Assembly: GCF_000380565.1 (NCBI RefSeq)
Contig: NZ_AQYJ01000016.1
Span: forward strand, 1-36,389
Source: Microbulbifer variabilis ATCC 700307
Lineage (GTDB): Bacteria > Pseudomonadota > Gammaproteobacteria > Pseudomonadales > Cellvibrionaceae
Direction: 5' to 3'
DNA length: 36,389 nt
Within the stretch, counting starts at the first letter, position 1, and each line of letters starts with the position of its first letter. The notes under the pieces are model-generated. The model was given only the letters and a program-made list of their open reading frames with translations, made no database searches and was not told the DNA's origin. Of the stretch, positions 1-9,362 are shown in pieces. The position numbers and the translations under genes were made by a program.

Positions 1-1362
1 ACCAGTATCGCTACGGCAGGGATTCAGAAACTCACTGGGGTAGTGGATACCCTGCGCCGAGGTATCGCACCAACTGATGAAGAAAAGCAGCGTACACAAT
101 TTGCTGAGCTTCACAGCCAGTATGTTTCGCATCAACACCTGTTGGCCAAGGCAGAAGCTGAAGGCGTCCAGGTTCAGGTTGAAATTCACCGCCACAAATC
201 GGAGCAAATACGCAAACAGCTTGATGAGTTACAGAATGCACACATAGCCGCGCAGAAGAAGCGACAAGAGGAAGAGCGCATAGCTGAAGAAGCTGCTGCA
301 GCGGCGAGGGAGCAATCTGAACGCGACCGTATTGCACAACAACGTGCCATGGCAGAGGAGGCCGGTGGAGCTCAGTTAATACAGCTGGATCAATTTCTGG
401 CAAATCAGCAGGGAAAAATAAAACTCGATCATGAGCAAAGACTGCAGCAAATAGCCGCCCTTCAGATTGCTGAGCAGGAGCTGACAAGGCGCGGCTTCGA
501 TTCTATCGAGGCTCTGCGGGCTGAATACTCTGAGCGTGAGAAAGAGCGCTATCAAATGGCCCTGGCTGAAGAGCAGGCGCGTTCTGAGAATGGTGAGGGC
601 GATGGTAACCAAGCCGGCGCCGATGGCCTTACCGAAGCAGAGCGTCAGCGTATGCTGGCCCGTCTGGAAACCCTGCAGCTTTCCTGGCTCACTGAGATGG
701 AGCAACTACAGGTACAGCAGGATGAAGAAATGGCCCTGCTGGATCAGGCCTATGCCAGCAAAATATTCGCTCATGATGAATATGAACGCAAGCTCACCCT
801 TTTAGAAAACAAACATCGAAAGCAGCGCGAAAAGCTCGAACAGGCTTCCAACAAAAGCAAGCTGAAAATGTTTACCGCCGGTGCCGGCCAGATACTGTCT
901 GCCGCGGCTGCTTACAACCAAAAAGCGGCAAAGGCAGAAATGGCTATGGCTGTTTTCTCTACTGGGGTTTCGCTAGTAAAGAATATTGCCAAGGCTTCTG
1001 AGATCGGTTTTCCACAAAATATTCCAATGATCGCCGGGGCTATCACTCAAGGGGTGCAGATTGCCGGCATGTTGTCATCGCTGAAAGCACCCGGTGGGGT
1101 TTCCGGTGATGCCAGCGCACCCAGTATGAGTACCGGGGGTGCGGTAGCAGCCACCCCATCAGAGAGTTTTGCTAGTTCTGGTAATGATGGTTTTGTAGAA
1201 GGGGAAACACAACAGCCGGCAAGCCAGTATATTTTTGAATTTTATGGACCTGTCGGGGATAGCGCTGATCGATTTATAGAGGATCTTAAAACACAAATGA
1301 TTGAAGGGGATCTGGTGCTATTTGATAAGAATAGCCGCCAGGGTCAGGAACTGGTGGGGTAG
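1..1362 (+). CDS. Phage tail tape-measure-like protein, C-terminal part (5' end outside window)
   Basis: The frame is open from the first base. The first in-window start candidate, GTG at 43, has no ribosome binding site, so the gene very probably begins upstream. The first ~300 residues are rich in Glu, Gln, Lys, Arg and Ala with heptad-like spacing, a long coiled coil. An Ala/Gly-rich hydrophobic stretch follows (about bases 870-1090), then a Ser/Gly/Ala low-complexity linker and a short tail. Coiled coil plus hydrophobic patches is the usual composition of siphovirus tape-measure proteins, which set tail length and act in DNA entry. Its place just upstream of two tail proteins in the same direction supports this. 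No diagnostic catalytic motif is visible, so the call rests on composition and position. Confidence 0.65.
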   Translation, partial: TSIATAGIQKLTGVVDTLRRGIAPTDEEKQRTQFAELHSQYVSHQHLLAKAEAEGVQVQVEIHRHKSEQIRKQLDELQNAHIAAQKKRQEEERIAEEAAAAAREQSERDRIAQQRAMAEEAGGAQLIQLDQFLANQQGKIKLDHEQRLQQIAALQIAEQELTRRGFDSIEALRAEYSEREKERYQMALAEEQARSENGEGDGNQAGADGLTEAERQRMLARLETLQLSWLTEMEQLQVQQDEEMALLDQAYASKIFAHDEYERKLTLLENKHRKQREKLEQASNKSKLKMFTAGAGQILSAAAAYNQKAAKAEMAMAVFSTGVSLVKNIAKASEIGFPQNIPMIAGAITQGVQIAGMLSSLKAPGGVSGDASAPSMSTGGAVAATPSESFASSGNDGFVEGETQQPASQYIFEFYGPVGDSADRFIEDLKTQMIEGDLVLFDKNSRQGQELVG

Positions 1363-1366
1363 GGCC

Positions 1367-1762
1367 ATGCTAATTCAATATACTCCAACACGCGCACTGG
1401 TTGGTGACGGCAGTAATTATCAGATTGAAGCCAAGCTAAAACGCTACGACTGCAGCGACCGTCCCGAAGGTAAAGAGCACAAAGCGCTCAGTGGCAAAAC
1501 GGAATACACGGTGTACCGCCTTGAAGAAGAGTACCTTTGCCAGACAGTACCGCTAAAACTCACTTACACAGATTTGGCCCGTTGGCGGGAGTTTAAAAGA
1601 AGCTGTGCTTTCGGTGAGTTTTTCACCTTCGATGCCTATGGCACGGCTGCTACTGCCGATTTTCCACAACAAGTGCAACTCAAATATAAATCCTTCAAAG
1701 AGCAGCGCCAGAAAGATGGCCGCTTTATTTTCTCTTTTACTACCGTCCAAGTCATAGCTTAA
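1367..1762 (+). CDS. Small phage tail protein, unknown family
   Basis: This 131-residue protein starts at ATG 1367, four bases after the upstream stop. A longer frame opens at 1301, but it overlaps the previous gene and has no ribosome site. The protein is a mixed, beta-rich, soluble protein with no signal peptide or membrane segment. It starts with MLIQYTPTRALVGDG and holds several Tyr/Phe-rich strands. It lies between the tape-measure gene and the large tail-tip gene, where siphoviruses encode small distal-tail or minor tail proteins. That position is the only basis for the role; I do not recognise the family. The stop is two bases before the next start, so the genes are probably translationally coupled. 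Confidence 0.6.
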   Translation: MLIQYTPTRALVGDGSNYQIEAKLKRYDCSDRPEGKEHKALSGKTEYTVYRLEEEYLCQTVPLKLTYTDLARWREFKRSCAFGEFFTFDAYGTAATADFPQQVQLKYKSFKEQRQKDGRFIFSFTTVQVIA

Positions 1763-1764
1763 TC

Positions 1765-4700
1765 ATGCGCAACAACTCAGAAACTTTTGACCTGTATAAC
1801 CAGGGGGCTCAGCGTGAGCTGCGTTTGGTCATCGAGATTGGCTACGACCTGCCACTCTATATTACCAGCCACAACGATATCCCCGGCCTGCCGTTAAACG
1901 CGATTCTGGGCACCTTAAAAAAGTGCAGTGCAACCAGCCAGAAATTAATCCCTGAGCAGGGCCTGGCACAGATCGGCGCTATCTCGTTTGAGGTGGTAGA
2001 TATCGGTGGCCAGCTGTCCTATGTGCTGCGCGATGAGCTGGAGCAGGGCAACGGCATCAAAGGCCGTACTGTGCGGCTGTATCAGGGTTTTGCCGGGCTC
2101 GACTGGGATGAGTTCCGCTTGGAGCAAACCCAGATTGCCGAGGAGTCCATTTCCTATGCTGAGGGCATCTACCGGGTACGCTGTCGGGATATCCAGCGCG
2201 AGATGCGCCGCGATATTTTTGTACCTAATACCACGCGCCTGGCTGCCAATTTTGCTAAAGCCGATACCACCCTGCAGGTATTCGATACCAGCAGCTTTGA
2301 AGCGAATCCGCACACTATTGCCTATGGCGATGCTCCTGGCCAGAACGTGTATTACCTGAAAATTAAATATCAGGATGGCTTTGAAATTGTGCGCGCAAGT
2401 GGAAAAACCGGCAGCAGCTTTACCAACTGCGCCAGGGGTTTGTTCGGCACCTTTGCCCGCGACCATGAATTGCCCGAAGACAGCGACGACGAAAGTGGCG
2501 TAGAAGTTGAAGAATTTATTTACCTGGAAGGCCCAGGCCCGCAGCTGGCCTATGCACTGTTGACTGGAAAGATTCTCGGCACCAATAACGTACTGCCATC
2601 TAACTGGCACCTGGGCATAGATCCGGCTTTCGTGGTGCTGGATGAATTCCAAAACATCGGCGCCGACTGGTACAAGCCCAGCGACAACAGCAAAGGCAAG
2701 ATCCTGCGCTTTGATGGCTTGGAAAAAACCGACGGCAAGAAGTTTATCGAGACCGAGATTAATTTATTACTCGGAGCCTTTATGCCAGTTAATGCTGCTG
2801 GCCAGCTGGGCTTTCGCCGTATGGCTGGGGTGCTGGCTGAATCCGGCACTGTGGCCACCATTGGCCCCGATGATGTGAAAAGCCTGGGTGAGCTCAAGTA
2901 CAACCTGGCCGGGGTGCGCAATATCTTCTCGGTGCAATGGAGCTGGTTTGAACAGCCGGGATTTGATGGCAAATTCCTGCGCTCGAATAATTTAATTGAT
3001 GCGGACTCGGTGGCTATCCATGGAGAAGCCAAACAGCACAGCTTGAAGTTTCGCGGACTACACAACTCACGTCACACCTATACCACAATAAAAAATACCT
3101 TCGATGCCCTGCGCGATCGATTCGCCGGCCCACCTTTAAGCCTGCGTTTGGGCTTACTGCCCAGTAATAACGACCTGGAAGTGGGGGATATAGTGCGGGT
3201 AAGCCTGCCGCAATTACGCGATCACTCTATCCGTGGAGACAGGCCCTACGATTTTAATTTTACCAGTGACAATGAGGGCTGGATTGCCCGCGACGGTATC
3301 GCCACGTCCAGTGTTAGCGGCGGCGTGCTTGCGGTAACGGTTAAAGGAGAAAACCCCTGGATCAGCCGCGACTTCTCGCCGACTTTTTCCGGGGCAGATA
3401 TCCCCTTTGTCAAAATACGGGTGCGGCGTACCAGTGACGAGCCAATTGCGAAAGGCTGGGGCTGTAAGGTATTTTTTAGACACACAGAAAGCACGGTGTA
3501 TTTTTCTGATGGTGCTGATCAGATTCTGGATCTGATCGACCGACTGAATGCCAACAAAGGCGAGTGGCACGAAGCTACGGTAGACCTCTCCCAAAATACC
3601 GATTGGAACGGCAACCAGATCGAGCTGGTCCGCGTGGATATCGGTAACGATTACATAGCCGATTATAGCTATGAGGTGGACTATATCCGCCTGCTGCCGG
3701 CCCTGGGCCTCGATGAGTACAGCCTGGATCGTGCCATGGAAGTCCAGCGCATTAGCGTCGATCAAGTTAGCGGTGCGGTATCAGTAGATCTATTCGGCAG
3801 TTATCAGCCCGCCGGCATGATTGCCGATCAGCCCGAAGGCAGTAGCAGCAACGCCGAATTACCTGATAGCTGGTATGACGCCGAAGGCACAGCAATGACT
3901 GCTGCCGGCCTTAATATCGATGCCAGTGGATTCTTGACCGCAGACGGCACCTTATATGGTGCGGATAACAGCCGCACAGTATTTTATTACCTGGGGGATT
4001 TAACTATCCCTGCAGGGCGAACCTTGTTTGTTGCTGATAACGTCGAGCTGCGTGTACGCGGTGTATTGCAGATCGACGGCAGTTTGCGCGGTGTCCCCAG
4101 TAACGGCGGGGTAGGGTTTCTCGGTTCCTGTCGCGGCGGTGGTGGCCAGGTAACCGGGGCAGAATACACCAACCGCTATGTCTACAACCGCGTGCGCGGC
4201 AAGATCGTTACCGGTCGCAACGCGATAATGCCACCGCTGAATATTGAAAATAATGCGGGGGATTTACAGGGTATTCCCGACGACCTGCGCGGCACTGGCG
4301 GCGCCAGTGGCGGCAAGAGTATGAAATACCTGCGCGGCGATCGAAGCTATGAGCCGGTAGGCATTGGCGGTGCTGGCGGGCAGGGTGGTGCCGGTCTCGT
4401 GGTGATTGCACGCGGTATCGCTATCGGCGTCAGTGGCACAATCAATACCACCGGTGGCGATGGTGCCCCTGGGCGGACGATCGATGGGGCTCCCTCAAGC
4501 CTCGCCGGCGGCAGCGGCGGTGGCGGCGCACCCGGTGGCATGGTGTTGCTGGTAGACGGCACTCAAAACCCAATGCCAGTGCTCAGTAATAATAAAATCA
4601 TCGCCTGCTATGGCGACAGTCCCAAACCCGGAAGTGCGGGGCAGGGCGGCAACTGCCTCGGCACCAACGCTGCACGCGTTTTATTTGTACCCAAATCGCG

Positions 4701-7296
4701 CACGCCCTATACCGACTATGAAGACCCCGCGCTGGATCCCGAAGTACAGCAGGCCATCGACAAAGCCGAAGCGGCACAGGCCGACGCTACCGCAGCCTTA
4801 GCGGATCTGGACAACATCGCCGCCGATGGGGTTCTCCATCAAAATGAAAAGCTAATTGTTATTCGCGAGTATGCGCAGCTATTGGCAGAGCAAAGCGGCA
4901 TTGAAGCCCAGGCCCATGGTGCTGGCCTGGTTATTGAAAAAGGCAACTACACCGGCAACCTGGCCGCGTTGACTAGTTACCTGGGTGGTTTGTTTCCAAC
5001 CTGGAACGATACCGCAGAAAGTACTTCCATCAGCCGCACTATTTGGAATGCCAACTGGGAAGCGGTGTACAGCGCAAAGCAAGCCCTGCTCAATGCTATC
5101 GCCCAGCAGGCGCGTGAGGCGGGTATGGTCGGGGCCACGTTGCAATTCCAATGGGATGGCCGACCTGCAGGATTACTCTGGCCCACCAGCACCGACTATG
5201 CCGGCGGTACCAAATATTCTTTTAATGCCACGGCCGGAAATGGCTTTATCCATGTGCTGGCATACGATGCCGAAGGTGGTCCGCGCGTTGGTTTGAATGG
5301 TGACGAAGTTGGGGTAATGAGTGGGCCGAATGACGCAACTCAGTGGTACTCATTCCCTGTCACTCTGCGGGCCGGCGCCAATGTAATTTCTATTTGGTCC
5401 AACGCTGCAGACGGCGGCACCTATGGGGGCATTGTGGTTACCCTGGGCGGCAGTGGTGACCCCGAGGCATTACTGGGTATGTCTGCAGCGGATGCCAAAG
5501 CCGAGGCCGCAGCAAACGCAGCTGAAGAAGCGCAGACTGATGCTACTGCCGCACTGCTGGACCTCAACAATATTGCTGCAGATGGCAAACTGCACCCGGC
5601 AGAGAAATTAACTGCAGTGCGCGAATACAACCAAATCCTGGCAGAGCAGGGTGATATCGAAGGCCAGGCCAATAGCTATGGCATCACCACCGAGAAAACC
5701 AATTACAGCGGTGCAATAACTGCGCTTTCTAGTTATCTCAGCGGCGCCGGTTTGGACAATACCTCAACAGTTACCAGCATTAATCGCAGTACCTGGAAAG
5801 CCAAATGGCAGGCGGTATACAGCACACGACAAAAGGTGCTAGTTAAGATCGACCAAATTGCCGGTTCGCGTGCAGATTGGGAAGGCGTCTTTGGACTGAA
5901 CAAACCAGAAGACGGTGCCACCAAGGGCGCAACACCTCAGGAGCGCGCGCAGATCCGCTCGATGCGTAATACCTTTTTAGAGGATTTTTCTGATAGTAAT
6001 TATTCCCAGTATTGGGACAACTTTTCTGGCGGTTATCAGAATTTTTACACGAGTGGTTATCTAAAAGTTGGCGGCGGTGCGGCTCGACTTACCGATCATG
6101 TATCGATGTACCACGCAGAGAAAATACCCTTTGACCCCAGTAAGCTTTACCGGATAGAGACTCGGGTTTATGTGTATGCCGCAGGTGATGCGGATCGCAC
6201 CATGTATGCCGGTTTGGCTGGTTACGATAATACCGGCAAACGTTGTAATGCTACTGGTGCAGATACTATGAGTAGCCAGCACTATGTCCTTGCTGCTGGC
6301 CTAGATATAGTGGGGCAGAGTTGGCAGACGCTGGTGGCCTATGTCAAAGGCAATGCCTCTGGTAATGCTGAGTACAGTGGTACTAGGGGGGCAAACCATA
6401 TTGGCAACCCGGCTAAGATGCAGAACAAGGTACGCTTTATTGCCCCGATTTTTTATTGTAATTACTCGGGTAAAACGGGCGATACCTTAATCGATTATGT
6501 GAAAATCGATGTGGTGGAAGTGCAGGACCAGCGCAACCTGCCGATGATTCAAGCTGGCATTGCCAGCCTGCCCACCAGTTCCGCTCTGTCCGCTCGCGAT
6601 GCCGGTAGTACCGCAAGCATTGCCATCGCCTCGCACTCGGTGCAATTCGGTTTCGGCACTATCAGCTATAACGCCGGTACTATTACCGGGCTTTCCTTCA
6701 GCACTAAATATTACGTGTACTGCGATGATCCCGGCAGCCAGGGCGGCGCGGTAACCTATTACGCGACCACCAGCTTTTCCCAACTGGCCGCCAACACCTG
6801 GCGCCGTGGCGTGGGCACGATAATTACACCTTCAAATGGTGGCGGTGGCACTTATCCGCCGGACCCCTGGTGCGTTGCTGCAGGCAGCTGGCTGCGCGAA
6901 GGTTTAATAGCGGACAATTGCGAAAGCGGCGATCTGATCGACTGCTGGGATACTGGCGACGAGGATACCCACCTAAGCCCCATTGTCGGCGCGGTTGATG
7001 CGGAACCAGAAATACCCTGCGTATTACTCACCACAGAAAGCGGCGCCCAGGTAATTTGCAGCCGCGAAACCCCCGTTACCGACTGTGAAGGCTATGTCTA
7101 TGAAGCACAGCACTGCCAGGGGGTGGAACTGGGGGTTTTGCATGAAGAAGAGCCGCTCACCTGGGAAACCGTCGAGCGGGTCGAGTGTGTAGGCCTACGC
7201 ACCGTGTACAAAATTTCTGTAGGCGGTAAGAGCTACGCCGCCGGCGTCAATCCATTACACCGGGTAATCACCCATAACGGAGTTCATAAGCCATAG
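1765..7296 (+). CDS. Large phage tail-tip/fibre protein with C-terminal Hint (intein-like) domain
   Basis: The product has 1,843 residues. The N-terminal ~600 residues look like a tail-hub or baseplate domain. Residues ~780-970 are a Gly-rich region with many GGxGG runs, as in fibre shafts and trimeric adhesins. Two related ~120-residue units (about 994-1115 and 1253-1368) share the core DATAAL.DL.NIAADG, an internal duplication separated by a carbohydrate-binding-like segment. The C-terminus (about 1703-1838) is a Hint fold: Cys1703 in WCVAAGSWL, a GD turn, a TPVTD segment, and VITHN at the end. Cys at the start and HN at the end are the hallmarks of inteins and bacterial intein-like domains, which cleave or splice themselves. 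Only GVHKP follows HN, so splicing to a C-extein is unlikely and N-side cleavage more plausible (inference). It probably forms the host-contacting tail tip. Confidence 0.8.
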   Translation: MRNNSETFDLYNQGAQRELRLVIEIGYDLPLYITSHNDIPGLPLNAILGTLKKCSATSQKLIPEQGLAQIGAISFEVVDIGGQLSYVLRDELEQGNGIKGRTVRLYQGFAGLDWDEFRLEQTQIAEESISYAEGIYRVRCRDIQREMRRDIFVPNTTRLAANFAKADTTLQVFDTSSFEANPHTIAYGDAPGQNVYYLKIKYQDGFEIVRASGKTGSSFTNCARGLFGTFARDHELPEDSDDESGVEVEEFIYLEGPGPQLAYALLTGKILGTNNVLPSNWHLGIDPAFVVLDEFQNIGADWYKPSDNSKGKILRFDGLEKTDGKKFIETEINLLLGAFMPVNAAGQLGFRRMAGVLAESGTVATIGPDDVKSLGELKYNLAGVRNIFSVQWSWFEQPGFDGKFLRSNNLIDADSVAIHGEAKQHSLKFRGLHNSRHTYTTIKNTFDALRDRFAGPPLSLRLGLLPSNNDLEVGDIVRVSLPQLRDHSIRGDRPYDFNFTSDNEGWIARDGIATSSVSGGVLAVTVKGENPWISRDFSPTFSGADIPFVKIRVRRTSDEPIAKGWGCKVFFRHTESTVYFSDGADQILDLIDRLNANKGEWHEATVDLSQNTDWNGNQIELVRVDIGNDYIADYSYEVDYIRLLPALGLDEYSLDRAMEVQRISVDQVSGAVSVDLFGSYQPAGMIADQPEGSSSNAELPDSWYDAEGTAMTAAGLNIDASGFLTADGTLYGADNSRTVFYYLGDLTIPAGRTLFVADNVELRVRGVLQIDGSLRGVPSNGGVGFLGSCRGGGGQVTGAEYTNRYVYNRVRGKIVTGRNAIMPPLNIENNAGDLQGIPDDLRGTGGASGGKSMKYLRGDRSYEPVGIGGAGGQGGAGLVVIARGIAIGVSGTINTTGGDGAPGRTIDGAPSSLAGGSGGGGAPGGMVLLVDGTQNPMPVLSNNKIIACYGDSPKPGSAGQGGNCLGTNAARVLFVPKSRTPYTDYEDPALDPEVQQAIDKAEAAQADATAALADLDNIAADGVLHQNEKLIVIREYAQLLAEQSGIEAQAHGAGLVIEKGNYTGNLAALTSYLGGLFPTWNDTAESTSISRTIWNANWEAVYSAKQALLNAIAQQAREAGMVGATLQFQWDGRPAGLLWPTSTDYAGGTKYSFNATAGNGFIHVLAYDAEGGPRVGLNGDEVGVMSGPNDATQWYSFPVTLRAGANVISIWSNAADGGTYGGIVVTLGGSGDPEALLGMSAADAKAEAAANAAEEAQTDATAALLDLNNIAADGKLHPAEKLTAVREYNQILAEQGDIEGQANSYGITTEKTNYSGAITALSSYLSGAGLDNTSTVTSINRSTWKAKWQAVYSTRQKVLVKIDQIAGSRADWEGVFGLNKPEDGATKGATPQERAQIRSMRNTFLEDFSDSNYSQYWDNFSGGYQNFYTSGYLKVGGGAARLTDHVSMYHAEKIPFDPSKLYRIETRVYVYAAGDADRTMYAGLAGYDNTGKRCNATGADTMSSQHYVLAAGLDIVGQSWQTLVAYVKGNASGNAEYSGTRGANHIGNPAKMQNKVRFIAPIFYCNYSGKTGDTLIDYVKIDVVEVQDQRNLPMIQAGIASLPTSSALSARDAGSTASIAIASHSVQFGFGTISYNAGTITGLSFSTKYYVYCDDPGSQGGAVTYYATTSFSQLAANTWRRGVGTIITPSNGGGGTYPPDPWCVAAGSWLREGLIADNCESGDLIDCWDTGDEDTHLSPIVGAVDAEPEIPCVLLTTESGAQVICSRETPVTDCEGYVYEAQHCQGVELGVLHEEEPLTWETVERVECVGLRTVYKISVGGKSYAAGVNPLHRVITHNGVHKP

Positions 7297-7308
7297 GAGG
7301 CAGACACA

Positions 7309-7692
7309 ATGCCCAGCTTTTCCCCAAAAACCGTGCCGAACCTGGAAGCCTGGCAGTTCGCCTACATCATCGACGACGGTCACAGCGCCGGCACCACTGT
7401 GCGCGCAACGGTAACGCAAAGTACCGAGTCCACCAATAGCGATGCCCAAGCAGCTGCAGTACTTAAATGTACAATTGCTGTAATCGATGATCAGAACAAC
7501 GTACAGACCGACGGTGCTGGTGATCTAATGTTTAGCGTTTATGTAACCACCAAGACCCTACAAACAGATGCCGGTCAGCCGGTAAACGTCGCTGACCATG
7601 CCGCTGATTTAGTAGCGAGTTGTATTGTTGAAGTGGCAAACCGTCTGGCTGTGCATAGTTCGATTGCAGCGATGGCTATTCCAGACGGGTAA
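7309..7692 (+). CDS. 127-residue phage protein paired with the Hint tail protein
   Basis: It starts at ATG 7309 behind a strong AGGAGG at 7297-7302, 12 bases after the tail-fibre stop. The protein is small, acidic and soluble, with no signal peptide, and has alternating strand-like segments (TVRATVTQS, LKCTIAVIDD, MFSVYVTT) ending in a helix around LVASCIVEVANRLAVHSS. I do not recognise the family. The gene is the last one in the rightward tail operon. It keeps its neighbour in a damaged copy of the pair at 24,079-25,262, and fragments of it recur at 15,200 and 30,519. The pairing suggests a tail accessory, chaperone or partner of the Hint protein (inference). Confidence 0.65.
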   Translation: MPSFSPKTVPNLEAWQFAYIIDDGHSAGTTVRATVTQSTESTNSDAQAAAVLKCTIAVIDDQNNVQTDGAGDLMFSVYVTTKTLQTDAGQPVNVADHAADLVASCIVEVANRLAVHSSIAAMAIPDG

Positions 7693-7893
7693 TAGCGAAA
7701 AATATCGATTATGATTTTTTGATTTACCTGTAGCTGTATTTAATTATGGCTGACTTGATAGATATCTTGTATATTCAAGTAAAAGCTGGTTTAAGGCTAG
7801 TTGTGTTCAGGTATTAAATTTAGTTCTCGATAGTATTTATGGGTTTAATTTTTTCATAAAGCTATTATGGGTTTTTATTTGGAAGGCTTAATG

Positions 7894-8283
7894 ATGAGTA
7901 ATGAGGCGGAAGAGATAAAATTACTTTTTCAACAGCTTATTCAGTCTGAACCTTTTTCTTTTCCAAAAGAAAGGGAGGTCTTAATGGCACCAAAGGATAG
8001 AGGTGTCTATTTGATATTTAGCAATTTAGGTGCCGTATTACATGTGGGTAATACGCCTACCGGAAAGGATGGCATAAACCAAAGGTTAAAAGATCACTTA
8101 AGAGGTGCTTCCTCTTTTGTTAGAGATTACTTAAATGGTAATGGTTCGAGTCTACGAAGAGAATGTTACTACAAATATTTACCTGTTTCAAAGAGCCGGC
8201 AAAGAGCATTACTTGAAGCATATGCAACAGGTTGTCTTTGCCCAAAGCATTTTGGTCATAGGGGTATAGATAGTTGTAAGTAA
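7894..8283 (+). CDS. GIY-YIG-like nuclease-fold protein
   Basis: ATG 7894 is chosen because GGAAGG at 7881-7886 is seven bases upstream; ATG 7891 is also possible. The 129-residue protein carries GVY at 37-39 and HVG at 50-52 in the place of GIY and YIG. It has Arg64 in a QRLKDHL helix and Glu108 in RALLEAY, the usual arrangement of the Arg and metal-binding Glu in GIY-YIG nucleases. The first Tyr of YIG is His here, so activity is uncertain. The fold is used in repair enzymes, homing enzymes and phage cargo. Base composition from here on is clearly more AT-rich than the tail genes, which suggests cargo acquired separately. Confidence 0.55.
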   Translation: MSNEAEEIKLLFQQLIQSEPFSFPKEREVLMAPKDRGVYLIFSNLGAVLHVGNTPTGKDGINQRLKDHLRGASSFVRDYLNGNGSSLRRECYYKYLPVSKSRQRALLEAYATGCLCPKHFGHRGIDSCK

Positions 8284-8316
8284 TAATTAATTTGTTGTAT
8301 ATAAGGGATATAAAAA

Positions 8317-8895
8317 ATGGATGTTAATAGTAAGAGTGGGGTGCAAGTTTATTTGGATTATCTTAGGGAGCATTGGGCCTTAGTAGCTTCTATAGGTTAT
8401 TTGTATCTCACATCGGTCGGTATGGTTCAATCATGGACCTTATTCTCAAGGTATGACATTAATATTTTTGAGTTTGCAGAAATCAATGATTTCTTGCTGG
8501 CGGCATTTCGGGATCCAGGCATTCTTATCTCTGGTGGCTTAGTGTTTTTGTGGATTGGTATTGCGTTTGTATACTTTTATTCAAAAAATAAATTCAATTT
8601 TAAGGGGGATGTTTTTTTTGCGAGTAAGGGTATGATGATTAATGTATTAATTTCTGCAGTTACTATACCATTTATATTCTCAATTTGGCCTGACTTTTTT
8701 GATAGAGCGGGTCTTCATAAAAGTGTTACTATTGAATTACGTAGGGGGCGCATACCTGGGATTAATAACTTGAGTGGAACTGAGTTTAAGCTTATAGGAA
8801 CAAGCGAAAACTTTATATTTGTTCGTGAGGAGAGTTTGGAGCAATCTTTCATTATTCCAACTTCAAATTTAGTTGCAATGGTGGTTAAATCGTAG
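8317..8895 (+). CDS. Membrane protein, unknown
   Basis: The 192-residue protein starts at ATG 8317 with AAGGGA about ten bases upstream. Three hydrophobic segments are visible: about residues 18-37, 66-88 (GILISGGLVFLWIGIAFVYF) and 105-125. A soluble C-terminal domain of ~65 residues follows and ends in LVAMVVKS. No conserved motif is recognised. It lies 33 bases after the GIY-YIG-like gene on the same strand, among low-GC cargo genes, so the two may be cotranscribed. Superinfection exclusion is a possible job for a membrane protein in this position, but nothing in the sequence shows it. Confidence 0.55.
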   Translation: MDVNSKSGVQVYLDYLREHWALVASIGYLYLTSVGMVQSWTLFSRYDINIFEFAEINDFLLAAFRDPGILISGGLVFLWIGIAFVYFYSKNKFNFKGDVFFASKGMMINVLISAVTIPFIFSIWPDFFDRAGLHKSVTIELRRGRIPGINNLSGTEFKLIGTSENFIFVREESLEQSFIIPTSNLVAMVVKS

Positions 8896-8958
8896 TGGAT
8901 TGTGTTGGCCTGTGTTTTTGAAACTGTTACAAATGAGTAAAAATATTGAGATTTAATA

Positions 8959-9171
8959 ATGGCTGGTATGGATAGGGAGTCCCAAGAAATAATGAGTGCT
9001 GCAATGCGCTTTATAAAAGTGGGGGACCGTAAAAATTTAGAATCCTATTCTTTGGATCTGCTCAAAAAGGCAGATTATCAGCTTGGTAATCGAGATATGA
9101 AGGTAGGATATCGGCGCGCAATCTCGGATCGAATTGATGAGCTGGAGGGGGGCGGGAGCGTGTTGATTTAA
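8959..9171 (+). CDS. Small hypothetical protein
   Basis: A 70-residue open frame starts at ATG 8959 with a weak GAG-type ribosome site. The protein is charged and mostly helical, with an acidic C-terminus ending in GGGSVLI. It has no cysteine pair, signal peptide or known motif. It lies in the same direction as its neighbours within the cargo stretch. It could be real or a chance frame; codon use resembles the flanking genes. Confidence 0.35.
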   Translation: MAGMDRESQEIMSAAMRFIKVGDRKNLESYSLDLLKKADYQLGNRDMKVGYRRAISDRIDELEGGGSVLI

Positions 9172-9362
9172 TTGAAGTTAAGCCAAATATTGACGGGGTG
9201 GGATTTAATTTTAATGAGGCTTGGCGTAGATTCAAATTGTGGTGGAGAAAGTAGAAAGGTTTGACTCTTAGCGAAAAAGCTATTTGTCCTGGATAACCTG
9301 TTTATATTCATTGTTGTCTCAATATCTTAGTTATGCTTTTCTGGGGGGGGGTATATTGGAAT

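Noticed and set aside
1945..3065. Long minus-strand open frames opposite the tail-fibre gene (1945-2652, 2550-3065)
   Set aside because: They mirror a GC-rich coding region, have no ribosome sites and resemble no family; the + frame is clearly coding.
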